A DNA stretch of 54,935 bases from a virus: IMG/VR virus record IMGVR_UViG_3300019863_000057, positions 1-54,935 of that record, one strand, 5' to 3'. The notes below the pieces were generated by a model that was given only the letters and a program-made list of their open reading frames with translations, did not search any database and had not been told where the DNA came from. Positions 1 through 8,895 of this stretch are shown here, in pieces. Within the stretch, counting starts at the first letter, position 1. Each line of letters opens with the position of its first letter. The position numbers and the translations under genes were made by a program.

Positions 1-2
1 CT

Positions 3-314
3 CCTATCCATGCTTGGTTGGTATCTAATCTATTCCCTACATCTAACCCTGATATAACTGGTAAGAAAGATAAGAATAGTGGTAGAGAAGTTAAAGAGAT
101 CAGTTTAGACCTTGGTGGTTTTGCTATCCCTTCTACTAACAAGCGTGTTAAACAACTAGCAGTAACTGTTTTAAATAACTTAAAACTATGGTCTGTAGAT
201 AGTGAAGATATTTTATTACCTACTGATAAGATAGAAGCTTCTTTAGATGCACCTACTGATGATGATGTTAACTACGAAGGTACAAGAACTGCTCCTCTAA
301 CTCCTTCTGCATAA
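3..314 (+). CDS. 3' end of an unrecognised gene running off the left edge
   Basis: The reading frame is open to the first base of the window, so this is the C-terminal ~103 residues of a longer protein; a TTG at 18 is an internal codon, not a convincing start (no ribosome binding site). The visible part is polar, with a Lys-rich stretch near residue 20 and an acidic C-terminus rich in Asp, Thr and Pro. No motif is recognised. It converges on the minus-strand gene ending at 387, with a hairpin between them. A virion protein is possible from context only. Confidence 0.7.
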   Translation, partial: PIHAWLVSNLFPTSNPDITGKKDKNSGREVKEISLDLGGFAIPSTNKRVKQLAVTVLNNLKLWSVDSEDILLPTDKIEASLDAPTDDDVNYEGTRTAPLTPSA

Positions 315-338
315 AATAAAAAAAGAGAGCAACTAACT

Positions 339-372
339 ATATACTACTAGGAATAATATCCTAGTAGTATAT
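339..372. terminator. Hairpin between convergent genes
   Basis: A 14-bp perfect stem (339-352 with 359-372) with a 6-nt loop lies between convergent genes. On the minus strand it is followed ~15 nt later by a run of seven T. Its core is nearly identical to the hairpin at 26811-26847. Confidence 0.6.
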
Positions 373-386
373 ATGTTTGTTAACAC

Positions 387-836
387 TTAAGCATTAACAA
401 CTTTTTCAGATAGTGCATCAGCAAGCTTTTTGATATGAGCTTTAGACACATTATAACGAGTTGTAGTTACTATGTTTTTAATACGAGACTTAGTAACTTT
501 TTTATCAGTGCCTGGGATAGGACTAGTCATAGCACGCTTTACATTTGTAGTAGCTACAGATGATTTATTAATACCGAATGGCGTTACAACATTTACCTCA
601 TCGATCTCTTTGTCACCAACAAGAACTACTTCGGCTTCGGCAACCGCATTGTCTACAGCAGCATTGATATATGCCTCATCGAAGTGAGCGACTGTTTCTA
701 ATGTTTTCTTTTCAATACCAGCTTCACTAGCTTTATTTAAATAAAGCTTCTCATCACCTATCTTTACTTTAGCAGCCTTACCGTTCTTTTCAACTTCTAC
801 TTCCGTGCCTTTAAGGCTAACTTCTACTTTGCTCAT
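387..836 (-). CDS. Small Lys/Val-rich protein, unknown function
   Basis: 149 residues, start ATG with AAAGGAG just upstream, headed by its own copy of the conserved minus-strand promoter at 884-900. The N-terminal third alternates charged and hydrophobic residues like a small beta-domain; the C-terminal third is basic (many Lys and Arg), suggesting nucleic-acid or partner binding. No family recognised. It is monocistronic: promoter upstream, hairpin at 339-372 downstream. Confidence 0.75.
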   Translation of the reverse strand: MSKVEVSLKGTEVEVEKNGKAAKVKIGDEKLYLNKASEAGIEKKTLETVAHFDEAYINAAVDNAVAEAEVVLVGDKEIDEVNVVTPFGINKSSVATTNVKRAMTSPIPGTDKKVTKSRIKNIVTTTRYNVSKAHIKKLADALSEKVVNA

Positions 837-883
837 ATGAGACTCCTTTTAACATTGTGTGTTTTTTAATACCTACTACTAGG

Positions 884-900
884 TTCATATAAGTAATATA
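884..900 (-). promoter_or_regulatory. Conserved phage promoter (TATATTAC type)
   Basis: Read on the minus strand this is TATATTACTTATATGAA, 48 nt upstream of the start at 836. It is one of eleven copies in the window, all on the minus strand upstream of minus-strand genes. Confidence 0.75.
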
Positions 901-987
901 AGGTTAAAATTTTTTTGAACTAGCATTAGTTTATATATACTACTAAGCATAACTGCTTTTTTTGATTGAAATTATAAAGGATAAGCT

Positions 988-1983
988 ATGAGTTTAAATA
1001 TACCTAATACTAGTGTTGCTAGTACTAATAATAAAATATCTTCTACAACAACATCGTCTTCAGCTTCAAGTGCTTTAAACAGCATCAAGTCTTCTAATGC
1101 TAAATCGGCTATATCATGTTCTGGATCAACACCAGATCTAGATTTTAGCCTACCACATCTAAAAGGTTTAGATTTTGGCTTTGATGTACCAGATTGGAAA
1201 CTTGGTAATCTTAATGCTCTTAACAAACTAGGAGGCATGTTTAACGGTATTAATATGTCTAACCTACCTAAGCTTAAGTTATCCTATCTACATACTAGTG
1301 GGATGTTTGATAGTTTCAAATGTCTTGGTATAGATAGTTTAAATCCACATGGTAAAGGATTAGATTTTAAGAAAGGCTTATATGACTTAAATGATGCTAG
1401 ATGTAACTCTATTAACTTCTCGTATAATAATTCAGCATCTAGATCTCTGATGTCGTCAATTATGTATGCTGCTAATTGTGATAAGAGTAGTAAAGATGCT
1501 ACTAAGGTAGCCAGCGCAGATATAGAGTCTATCATGGCTGATGATAGTTTAGATGCTACTGCTAAGACTAATCTATTAGGAGCTGTGGTTAAAGGTAATG
1601 TACAGGGTAAGTTCTCTATAGATGCTGCTAAGGATGCCATAACTACTGGTGATACTAAGAACCTCTATAAGGCATCTTTTAGTGGTATGAGTAATCCTGG
1701 TAAGCATATGAATGTATCTGATGTTATGAAAAAGAGTGGTGTTATAGAGAAGAACTCTGTAGTAGATGAAGCTATGGGCTATAGCTCTATAACGGATCTA
1801 GCTGGTAATAATGACATAACTAAGCTAGCTGATAATGCTACGCTAGATTCTACTATAAGTAACTATGAAAATAGTAGCTTGTTATCAGCTGTTAATAACT
1901 CACAGAAGCTTAGTGTTATAGATAAGCTAAAGTCATCAGTACTAGCGAATACAAGCGGTTTTAAATTAGGTATGATAGCATAG
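988..1983 (+). CDS. Ser/Asn-rich protein, probable virion protein
   Basis: 331 residues; start ATG preceded by AAAGGATAAGCT. The first ~45 residues are almost all Ser, Thr, Asn and Ala (low complexity), followed by repeated hydrophobic Leu-Pro-Gly-Leu-Asp segments near residues 50-95 and a mostly helical C-terminal half rich in Asp, Ala, Ser and Lys. No enzyme motif. It stands alone on the plus strand and ends at a perfect 12-bp terminator hairpin. A structural or injected protein would fit the composition; this is inference. Confidence 0.75.
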   Translation: MSLNIPNTSVASTNNKISSTTTSSSASSALNSIKSSNAKSAISCSGSTPDLDFSLPHLKGLDFGFDVPDWKLGNLNALNKLGGMFNGINMSNLPKLKLSYLHTSGMFDSFKCLGIDSLNPHGKGLDFKKGLYDLNDARCNSINFSYNNSASRSLMSSIMYAANCDKSSKDATKVASADIESIMADDSLDATAKTNLLGAVVKGNVQGKFSIDAAKDAITTGDTKNLYKASFSGMSNPGKHMNVSDVMKKSGVIEKNSVVDEAMGYSSITDLAGNNDITKLADNATLDSTISNYENSSLLSAVNNSQKLSVIDKLKSSVLANTSGFKLGMIA

Positions 1984-2010
1984 CTATAAGGATACATGGT
2001 ATCCTTATAG
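1984..2010. terminator. Bidirectional terminator hairpin
   Basis: A perfect 12-bp stem with a 3-nt loop between the convergent genes ending at 1983 (+) and 2015 (-). Confidence 0.65.
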
Positions 2011-2014
2011 TGTG

Positions 2015-4114
2015 CTAATATAATTCACTGTAGTTAATTTTCTTATTATCACCGAATAAAGAGAATAATGTACCAGATGAAAAACTATCACTAGCCCATG
2101 CTCCTACTGTTTCAGGTGATACTGCAAGATGCGCAGATTGTAATAGTCTAGATGTTTTAATCCTAGCTCTATCAAAAACATGTGTAGTAGAATAAAGATC
2201 TCTGGCACATAATGATTGTATATAACGATTTATACCGGCCTCATCATCGAACATAGTGTTACCAGCAGATAATAGATCTTGTGCTACTGGTGCTGATACT
2301 ACACTATAGAAATCTGTTACTGTAAAACTAACATCTATGGCTAAAGGTCTCTTCTGTTTGTTATAAGGTAGGTTAGAAACTCCTCTAGTGATAGTTAAGG
2401 ATGTTATCATACCTAAATTAACTCTCTGTCTACCTCTTACGAACATATTACATATGAATGGAGATGTATGGGACTTAGGACCTGTAGCTAACGGAAGAGC
2501 TCCTGCTAAGATAGAAGCTAGTGGTATATAGATATTCCTTAGTTGTGCTATAGGGTGGGCACTAGGAGATACTAGTTGCATACTAAAGTTTAATGATGGG
2601 AATGAAGCACTACTAGACTCCCATCTCTTAGGTACCTCTATATTAGCTCCTGCTAAGAAACCTGCTACAACATTACTAAGACCTAATGTAAGGCCATCTG
2701 TAGCTCCTACAACGGCATCTAAAACAGCACTAGCAGCACCCTTTAAAGTTTCGCCTGCGATACCACCTGCTGTAAAAGAGAGTTCTTTCCATTTCTTACT
2801 AACACCATTTAAAGTATCACCTACGCCAGTATCAGTTGTTGAGTTAGAGAATGTCTCGGATATACTATCTAGATGGTTAACTCTGAATACAGCATATCTA
2901 GCACCCTCATTGAAAACAGATTTTGCTGTATCAGTAGCAGCTGATAACCAAGCACTATCATCTTCATTACGAGTACCTCTGACAACAGAGCCGTCATCGT
3001 TTAATGTAGTAGTGACTTTCTGATCTTTACCAACTACAGTAGTTATCTTCTCAGTGATGCCTTTAAGGTCTTTAGGCTTAACACCATTTTCATATCTCTT
3101 ATCTTTCTTAAGATCTGTTTTTAGTTTAGCCCAAAGGCTATTATCACCACTTAGCTCGTCAGATGTAACCATATCCATTTTAAACGGATCTACATGTGGT
3201 AAAGCATCACTACCAGTTATACTAGCATTTAGATTCTTTATAGTACCAGCTTGCTTTATAAGATACTTACTATAGGTAACTTGTGTTCTAGCTACCATAG
3301 CATGTACATTTATACTGTTGTCTGCTGTTACTAATCCTGGTAATAGTTTTCTTATACCAGCTAGCTGATCCTCATCTATTTTTAGAGGAACACCTACATT
3401 ATCAGGGCTAGCTTTATCTTTCATCATAGATGGGGATAATATGCCTAGTTCAGTAGACATCATAGTTACTAAACTGTTAACAGTAGACCAATATGTGAAC
3501 ATAGTAGGCTTTAAATAATAGTGATCGAATTTACCGCCACCGCCTAATATACTGGTAGCAACACTGAATACAGCTTTAGCTACTAATAGTCCTATAGTTA
3601 TTAAAGGGAAAGCCATGAATAAAGCACCTAATCCAAATACATAACCAGCATCATAGAAGAGAGGACTTCTACCGCTATTAGCAACTACTGCTTGTTTATA
3701 GTCTATAGAAGAAAGAAGAAAGAATGCTATATTGTTAAACTCTGGTACTCCAAACTCAAAGAACACATCTGTAGAGTTATCATCTATAGTTGTAGCATAA
3801 TACTCACCCATACCTACATTACCATTTAAATCATTAACTTTAACATCATTACGACCATTTAGGATACCCTTACTACGGATGTCACAATACCTAGTGAACT
3901 GAGGAAAACAGTTGATGCTTATGTTACCTCCCATAGATGTATCTACAAATTTCCTATCTGCAGGACTACTGAACCTAAGAGTCTTATAGAGGCCATCTAG
4001 GTCTTCAGCTTTTACTAAGAAGCCGGTACTAACCCAATCACCATCTAAAATAGGGACTTCATCTTGTATAACAGTATCCTTATTTCTTTTCTCTTTTATA
4101 AAATCCTGTAACAT
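2015..4114 (-). CDS. Large virion/baseplate-type structural protein with membrane-like segments
   Basis: 699 residues. An N-terminal region has the motif MGGNISINCFPQFTRYCDIR (about residues 61-80), which I associate with virion proteins of phiKZ-like phages. A strongly hydrophobic stretch lies at about residues 157-190, a second hydrophobic Gly/Ala-rich part near 475-500, and a third around 545-565. Close to the C-terminus a segment around LGMITSLTITRGVSNLPYNK resembles a beta-rich virion domain. It is the last gene of a tight minus-strand run (7070 down to 2015) under the promoter at 69 nt before 7154. The exact virion location is not deducible; baseplate or tail is inferred from its small structural neighbours. 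Confidence 0.6.
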   Translation of the reverse strand: MLQDFIKEKRNKDTVIQDEVPILDGDWVSTGFLVKAEDLDGLYKTLRFSSPADRKFVDTSMGGNISINCFPQFTRYCDIRSKGILNGRNDVKVNDLNGNVGMGEYYATTIDDNSTDVFFEFGVPEFNNIAFFLLSSIDYKQAVVANSGRSPLFYDAGYVFGLGALFMAFPLITIGLLVAKAVFSVATSILGGGGKFDHYYLKPTMFTYWSTVNSLVTMMSTELGILSPSMMKDKASPDNVGVPLKIDEDQLAGIRKLLPGLVTADNSINVHAMVARTQVTYSKYLIKQAGTIKNLNASITGSDALPHVDPFKMDMVTSDELSGDNSLWAKLKTDLKKDKRYENGVKPKDLKGITEKITTVVGKDQKVTTTLNDDGSVVRGTRNEDDSAWLSAATDTAKSVFNEGARYAVFRVNHLDSISETFSNSTTDTGVGDTLNGVSKKWKELSFTAGGIAGETLKGAASAVLDAVVGATDGLTLGLSNVVAGFLAGANIEVPKRWESSSASFPSLNFSMQLVSPSAHPIAQLRNIYIPLASILAGALPLATGPKSHTSPFICNMFVRGRQRVNLGMITSLTITRGVSNLPYNKQKRPLAIDVSFTVTDFYSVVSAPVAQDLLSAGNTMFDDEAGINRYIQSLCARDLYSTTHVFDRARIKTSRLLQSAHLAVSPETVGAWASDSFSSGTLFSLFGDNKKINYSELY

Positions 4115-4122
4115 GACCTATC

Positions 4123-4524
4123 CTATATTATGTGCGAATCTATATCGTTATATCCTAAAGCTCTTAAGGTATCCATTATGATAGCTGTATCGCTAGTTGT
4201 AATGTCTTTTATAGTTAGAGCAAGACTTATGTCCTGTACAAGTTCTATAGAGTCAGCATCTACCCAATCTTCTGCTAGAAGTACTTCAGTACCATCACTG
4301 CTTTTGAAGAGTACATATATAGCATCCTTAGACTCTATGAAGGACTTAGATGTCTCTACTATTAATTGTTCTCTTATAGTAACAACATCATTGTAGACAC
4401 CTGAATACTTTATAGCTTGGTCAAAACCTAAATAACTTAAAACTGTTAAATTCTTATAACTAAAATCTAATACTGACATACTAACTGTATTAAAGTTATA
4501 CGTCTTCTTTAATTCAAATAACAT
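4123..4524 (-). CDS. Small structural-type protein (possible SH3-like fold)
   Basis: 133 residues, start ATG preceded by AAGGAGTGTAA. It contains a short beta-rich stretch with FKSSDGTEVLLAEDWVDADS near residues 73-92, which looks like a small SH3-type barrel as found in phage tail and baseplate accessory proteins. It lies 8 nt upstream of the large structural gene at 2015-4114 and shares its operon. Function unknown; the fold is a guess from pattern only. Confidence 0.65.
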   Translation of the reverse strand: MLFELKKTYNFNTVSMSVLDFSYKNLTVLSYLGFDQAIKYSGVYNDVVTIREQLIVETSKSFIESKDAIYVLFKSSDGTEVLLAEDWVDADSIELVQDISLALTIKDITTSDTAIIMDTLRALGYNDIDSHII

Positions 4525-4575
4525 TTACACTCCTTGATTATGGATATTCAGCTAATTTAAAAGAAAAAAACAAAT

Positions 4576-4608
4576 ATAAAAGATAGAGTTAAATACCCTA
4601 TCTTTTAT
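4576..4608 (-). terminator. Intrinsic terminator inside the structural operon
   Basis: On the minus strand a 9-bp stem (AAAAGATAG with CTATCTTTT) is followed by a T-rich tract. It directly follows the stop of the gene at 4608-5141 and would limit read-through into the two genes below. Confidence 0.6.
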
Positions 4609-5141
4609 TAAATTATGTTTATATTAACTATAAATCTCATCTTGTCATAATTTATGACTTTTTTACCTATAAAGATATACTCAGTATGCTCGTTAAAAGC
4701 TAAGCTATCTATGATAACTTTAAGACTATTAACCATATCTCTTATTAATAAAGTATAAGCCTCATATACAGCAGGGTTACTATCTAACCTATTAGTATCG
4801 AAGTTACCATATGTCATAAGACTATCTATGAACATACTCTCTATCTCGTACATGATAGCTTCATCATCAACTTCATCATCCAAACCACTAGCTACATTAA
4901 ATAGTATCTCTATGATGATACTAGTACTTATGATATCATCAGCCCCATACTCTCCAGGTATCTTAAGCATGGATATGAGTTCTTTAATATTAGGTAATAA
5001 GTAGCTTATGTCTAATATTGTCTTAGTGAACCCACTGAAGTCTTTCTTATGGGTTATAACTGTATCTAGAACATCTGCTAGCATGACTGTAGTTATATGA
5101 TTAACTTCTAGTTTATCATATACGATGTCACCTAATTCCAT
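4608..5141 (-). CDS. Acidic helical protein, likely virion assembly or structural
   Basis: 177 residues, acidic and Ile/Leu/Met-rich, probably mostly helical, with an Asp/Glu cluster (DDEVDDEA) near residue 93. The start ATG has AAGGAGAATGTT upstream, and the gene is 10 nt from its upstream neighbour. It belongs to a run of six co-directional small genes. No family recognised. Confidence 0.7.
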   Translation of the reverse strand: MELGDIVYDKLEVNHITTVMLADVLDTVITHKKDFSGFTKTILDISYLLPNIKELISMLKIPGEYGADDIISTSIIIEILFNVASGLDDEVDDEAIMYEIESMFIDSLMTYGNFDTNRLDSNPAVYEAYTLLIRDMVNSLKVIIDSLAFNEHTEYIFIGKKVINYDKMRFIVNINII

Positions 5142-5151
5142 AACATTCTCC

Positions 5152-5493
5152 TTATTCTACATCCTTATCATAAAAGTATTTTACCTTTATGACATCCTTA
5201 CCATTTTCATTAACATACCTATCCATAACTACTATGTTGTTTAGTACTGCTCTAGCTTCAGGAGCTCTTCTTATTAAAGCTGTGTGAAATATACATAGAA
5301 CATGAAACAGATGCTCTAAGTTAGGAGTATCAGCATATTCTTTACCTATTATATAAAAATACTTATCCAGTACTAATGATAAATCTTTTAACGAATAATT
5401 CTCTATAAAGAACCATTCGGTAGGTTCCCTTAGGATAACTTTACCTAAGAAGGCTTTAAAAGGTCCTATGTTAAATTCTTTCTCTACAACCAT
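5152..5493 (-). CDS. Small unrecognised protein of the structural operon
   Basis: 113 residues with a Shine-Dalgarno sequence (AGGAGTAGAAT) upstream of the ATG. Aromatic and aliphatic residues dominate (FKAF, EWFFIENY, YFYIIG), and the C-terminus is charged. Spacing to both neighbours is about 10-12 nt, so it is co-translated with them. No known motif. Confidence 0.7.
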   Translation of the reverse strand: MVVEKEFNIGPFKAFLGKVILREPTEWFFIENYSLKDLSLVLDKYFYIIGKEYADTPNLEHLFHVLCIFHTALIRRAPEARAVLNNIVVMDRYVNENGKDVIKVKYFYDKDVE

Positions 5494-5505
5494 AATATTC
5501 TACTC

Positions 5506-6066
5506 CTAAAATTCTAATAATACTAAAACATTTATGCCTATGGTCTTATGTGTCATCCAACCACTAAAATACTCGAAGCCACCTGGCTCAGTTTCTACAT
5601 CTAAACTACATGGTAGACAAATAGCTTCCTCTCTGCTTATACCGAACTTATGCAACATAACCATGATGTTAGACGTTAACTCATGAATGAGGGCATATAG
5701 TTGGTTATAGTTTATGTCTTCTGCTCGCACATAACATTGTATAGCATCTTTAGCTATATAGGCATCTATACTTGCTGTAAATAGACGACATGTATAATCT
5801 ATGGAGTCTAACCCTATACCACTATGCGATACTGCATCAGTTAGAAGTTTAGATACTAGTCTAACAAAATCATCTATGACTTCATGCTGCTTGAAGACAT
5901 CCTTATGAACAGCGGCTATCTTATCTAAGTCTACATATAACATAGCTAATCTGAACTGTATGTTAGACGCTATGTCTACAGTAGCTATGGACTTAGTGCT
6001 TTTATGTATGGCTATATCCTTGTTAGGTAAGCCAAATCCTAATTCCTTATATGTCATCCCACTCAC
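5506..6066 (-). CDS. Unrecognised protein of the structural operon
   Basis: 186 residues, start ATG after AAAGGTGAGTGGG. A helical middle contains three Cys at spaced positions and the C-terminal part is aromatic (FEYFSGWM). There are no clear enzyme motifs. It sits 6 nt downstream of the gene at 6073-6789. A tail or baseplate component is inferred only from operon context. Confidence 0.7.
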   Translation of the reverse strand: MSGMTYKELGFGLPNKDIAIHKSTKSIATVDIASNIQFRLAMLYVDLDKIAAVHKDVFKQHEVIDDFVRLVSKLLTDAVSHSGIGLDSIDYTCRLFTASIDAYIAKDAIQCYVRAEDINYNQLYALIHELTSNIMVMLHKFGISREEAICLPCSLDVETEPGGFEYFSGWMTHKTIGINVLVLLEF

Positions 6067-6072
6067 CTTTTT

Positions 6073-6789
6073 TTAATCCTCTGCTACTGCTAGATGATAT
6101 CTCCGTTCTACTGGAGAGGCATATAGTGTAACCGAAACTCTATTTTCACTGATATCTATAGCTACAGAGTGGTTATGAAGACCACTTATACTATTTATGA
6201 TATCTGTCAATATGTTATGGTAAAGTCTCTCTCCCATATCTAGAAGTTCTTTACTAATGTTATGTATATGTGCTTGTAAGTAGTCAGAGAACTCTTCATA
6301 GTTAACAGCTGATCTATTCACTAATACAGTAGTACTAGTTATACCTAATGTATCTTCAAGTACTAGACTACTATCCATATGCTCATATAGCATTATATAA
6401 GATTCTATATGCTCAGATAACAAACTGAACCCTATATCATATGGAGGTGTAGTACTTAAAAGATTACCCATATACCTTACCATAGATTTATTAAATTTTA
6501 TGCCATTAAGAGTTATTGTTGTTTTACTATCTTTAATAGACTCAATAAAATCATCTAAGCTATGGATATACCTTTGGTAGCCATTTACCTCTATATACTC
6601 TCCGAACTTAACTAGTGGTAATACACTATCCCTACTATATATAGCTTCACTACCATACTTTAGCTCTCTAAGTGAATCATTAAACTCTTTTAGATACGGG
6701 TATTTATGTATATCTAATACCATAACAGAGGTTATCTTAAACTTATTAGTGTTCAAAATCATACCATCTTCTAATAACTTTACATTCAT
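6073..6789 (-). CDS. Unrecognised protein of the structural operon
   Basis: 238 residues; its start overlaps the stop of the upstream gene by 4 nt (ATGA), indicating translational coupling. The N-terminus looks like a small beta-domain (ILNTNKFKITSVMVLDIHKY); the C-terminal half is helical and ends in a beta-like stretch (ENRVSVTLYASPVERRYHLA). No recognised family. Confidence 0.7.
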   Translation of the reverse strand: MNVKLLEDGMILNTNKFKITSVMVLDIHKYPYLKEFNDSLRELKYGSEAIYSRDSVLPLVKFGEYIEVNGYQRYIHSLDDFIESIKDSKTTITLNGIKFNKSMVRYMGNLLSTTPPYDIGFSLLSEHIESYIMLYEHMDSSLVLEDTLGITSTTVLVNRSAVNYEEFSDYLQAHIHNISKELLDMGERLYHNILTDIINSISGLHNHSVAIDISENRVSVTLYASPVERRYHLAVAED

Positions 6790-7070
6790 ATTACTTCTTC
6801 CTTATGTGAAATAAACTCAACCCTCACTACCTTATTAATAATACTTATATTAGTAAGTACTACCTGCTCCTCTAGTTGGAATATCTTAAGTAGGAGATCG
6901 TAAACCTTTATATCAGTAGACTCTCTCTGATAGTGACCATAAAGCATGTGTTTGTATCTATCGAAATCAATAGCTAGCTGTAACTTGTACATGCTTCTAA
7001 CTACATCTACTTTAGTAGGTGGCTTATCACATCTAACGAGTATAGCATATGCTCTATACTTCTTAACCAT
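6786..7070 (-). CDS. Small unrecognised protein opening the structural operon
   Basis: 94 residues, basic N-terminus (VKKYRAYAILVRCDKPPTK), start ATG preceded by GAAAGGATCAGT. It is the first full-length gene behind the promoter at 69 nt positions 7169-7185 and is coupled by ATGA overlap to the next gene. No motif recognised. Confidence 0.7.
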   Translation of the reverse strand: MVKKYRAYAILVRCDKPPTKVDVVRSMYKLQLAIDFDRYKHMLYGHYQRESTDIKVYDLLLKIFQLEEQVVLTNISIINKVVRVEFISHKEEVI

Positions 7071-7080
7071 ACTGATCCTT

Positions 7081-7122
7081 TCATTTTATTAAAACCATGT
7101 AATAAATGGTATATAACGGCAT
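7081..7122 (-). CDS. 13-codon leader ORF with a very strong ribosome binding site
   Basis: A minimal ORF (MPLYTIYYMVLIK) starts 8 nt or less after AGGAGGC and stops 10 nt before the start of the next gene, between promoter and operon. The Shine-Dalgarno sequence is the strongest in this part of the window, which is odd for so short a product. It may be a hydrophobic micropeptide, or a leader ORF that sets translation of the structural operon. Not verifiable from sequence alone. Confidence 0.35.
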   Translation of the reverse strand: MPLYTIYYMVLIK

Positions 7123-7168
7123 CCTAGCCTCCTGTTTTTTAAATTAGAGCTAATTAAATAATCTTAGT

Positions 7169-7185
7169 CTCGTATAAGTAATATA
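7169..7185 (-). promoter_or_regulatory. Conserved phage promoter (TATATTAC type)
   Basis: The minus-strand sequence is TATATTACTTATACGAG, upstream of the operon 7122 to 2015. Both flanking genes run on the minus strand, so this copy fixes the motif's direction. Confidence 0.75.
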
Positions 7186-7243
7186 TAGCTAAAAAAGAAA
7201 TGAAAACTAAGCAGATGAAGCCTATGCTTCACCTACCTATATA

Positions 7244-8287
7244 TTAAACTACTACTCCTAGATCATCATCTAGTTCAGATCTATCTAAAGACTCGATGTC
7301 TTCATAGTTAGTATGGCGCTTCTCTTCCATACTATCTAATGTCTCTTTAAGCTTTCTAACTTCAACATTCATGATACCAGTTCTTAAAAGTAGGTATAGA
7401 GGAAGCTCTTTAAAATACTCTTTAAAGTCATCAGCAGCTATACCTATCTTGTTATGTACTAATGGTATCTTAACATCTACAGACTCATCTTCACTTATAA
7501 CTGTTCTGGCCATAACTGTTAATTTATCATCAAGACTACCTATAGCCACACCTAGTGTATATAAACCTGGATCAACATCCACAGATTTATAGTTAGATGC
7601 TCTAAAGAACAATCCCATATCTGTATTATCTATATTTTGTATAGAACCAGAAGTATACATAGCTAAGATAGATAACATCTTAAATACTCTATCGTTAACA
7701 GCTTTTTCAGTAGATGGGGTTGTATTACCATCTACAGTATTGCTATAATATATCATAGGTAAAGAAGCAGCACTTGGATTCTTTCTACCTTTCTTTACAC
7801 TAACTATAGATTGGAATGTAGAGATAGTGTTAATAGTATTATGTAAACCTAATAGGTTACTACTATCACCAACAAGTGTTACTACTGTATTACAACCTTT
7901 AGCTAAAAGCTCTTTAGTTAGCAGTGGTGATATAAGACTACCACTTGCACCTGAACCAGAAGATATGACTACATAGTATACATGAGCATCATTAGTTAGT
8001 TTATCTACATACTCTTTGATGTTGGCATTAATATCCATAGTAGCTTCTTTGGAAGCTCTCTCTCCGCCCATACCATCTATAGAGTCAACACTAGCTCTTT
8101 TGCTTTTGATAAGAGTAAAATCTTCAGCTAGATCAGCGTGAGCTTGTATGGTCTTATCTGTAGTATCTATGTAACTATATTTGATCTTAGCGAAAGATCC
8201 TCCTAATTTCTCTAGCTCTGGTTTTATATCGGCTAAGAGATTGATACCGCAACCTCCAGTAGCTATTAAATGTAGTACACCTGTCAT
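7244..8287 (-). CDS. phuZ: PhuZ-type phage tubulin
   Basis: 347 residues with the tubulin/FtsZ layout: N-terminal nucleotide-binding loop (LIATGGCGINLL, residues 7-18), a YIDTTDK strand (38-44), and the G-box SSGSGASGS at about residues 108-116 in place of FtsZ GGGTGTG. The long helical second half ends in an acidic tail, DDDLGVVV. The order of motifs and the C-terminal tail match phiKZ PhuZ as I remember it (FAGGTGMN, LGGGSGS, acidic end in MVV). PhuZ polymerises into a spindle that centres the phage nucleus and moves capsids. The G-box replaces two Gly with Ser/Ala, which may alter GTPase rate. The gene has its own promoter at 8330-8346. Confidence 0.88.
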   Translation of the reverse strand: MTGVLHLIATGGCGINLLADIKPELEKLGGSFAKIKYSYIDTTDKTIQAHADLAEDFTLIKSKRASVDSIDGMGGERASKEATMDINANIKEYVDKLTNDAHVYYVVISSGSGASGSLISPLLTKELLAKGCNTVVTLVGDSSNLLGLHNTINTISTFQSIVSVKKGRKNPSAASLPMIYYSNTVDGNTTPSTEKAVNDRVFKMLSILAMYTSGSIQNIDNTDMGLFFRASNYKSVDVDPGLYTLGVAIGSLDDKLTVMARTVISEDESVDVKIPLVHNKIGIAADDFKEYFKELPLYLLLRTGIMNVEVRKLKETLDSMEEKRHTNYEDIESLDRSELDDDLGVVV

Positions 8288-8329
8288 GTGTAGCTCCTTA
8301 TGTTTATTTAATTTATTTTAAGCTCTAGG

Positions 8330-8346
8330 CTCATATTAGTAATATA
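8330..8346 (-). promoter_or_regulatory. Conserved phage promoter (TATATTAC type)
   Basis: The minus-strand sequence is TATATTACTAATATGAG, 43 nt upstream of the phuZ start, with AAGGAGCTACAC at the ribosome binding site between them. Confidence 0.75.
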
Positions 8347-8368
8347 AAGTCATAATCTCTATGGTTAT

Positions 8369-8839
8369 CTACTTTTTATTATTTTCAAAATCCAATATCT
8401 CTAATAGTCTTTTAATACCTACTCTAGAAGGTTCTACATAGAACATGTCTTTATGGCCTAAGCATTTTAATACATTAGCTACAGCTTCACTACAGAACCA
8501 CGCACCCTCTTCGTCTCTTACTGGTAATACAAATCCTGCTATGCCAAGTTTATCGTATCTCTTACCAACATAACCATCCACTATATGCATAGCTAATGCA
8601 TATTGTTTATCTGTAACTTCTAGTTGCATGGTATCCCATTTATCATGGAAATACATCTTCTCTTCTAAATATATACCTGAATCTACTGGTAACGCCACTA
8701 GTGAGTTATATACACTAGGTTTAACTTCAAATCCTATCTCAACATGGCTATACTTAGTGCCTTGTTTCCAACCTATGATTTTACTTATTAAATCAGAGTC
8801 TTCTCTGATCTTTTTAAAAGCTATAGTTATATTTTTCAT
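8369..8839 (-). CDS. YiiX/NlpC-P60-like permuted papain-fold enzyme
   Basis: 156 residues. GTKYSHVEIGF (about residues 27-37) carries a His, and GAWFCSEAVANVLK (about 112-125) carries the Cys, the order typical of circularly permuted NlpC/P60 (YaeF/YiiX-type) cysteine hydrolases, in which His precedes Cys. Such enzymes cleave amide bonds in peptidoglycan or acyl groups; the substrate here is unknown. No signal peptide, so it acts in the cytoplasm or in the virion. The gene follows the metallopeptidase-like gene on the same strand. Confidence 0.7.
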   Translation of the reverse strand: MKNITIAFKKIREDSDLISKIIGWKQGTKYSHVEIGFEVKPSVYNSLVALPVDSGIYLEEKMYFHDKWDTMQLEVTDKQYALAMHIVDGYVGKRYDKLGIAGFVLPVRDEEGAWFCSEAVANVLKCLGHKDMFYVEPSRVGIKRLLEILDFENNKK

Positions 8840-8895
8840 ATTGATAAATCCTTCTCATCGTTATGTTTTTTATATCAGCATAATTAATAAAAAAA

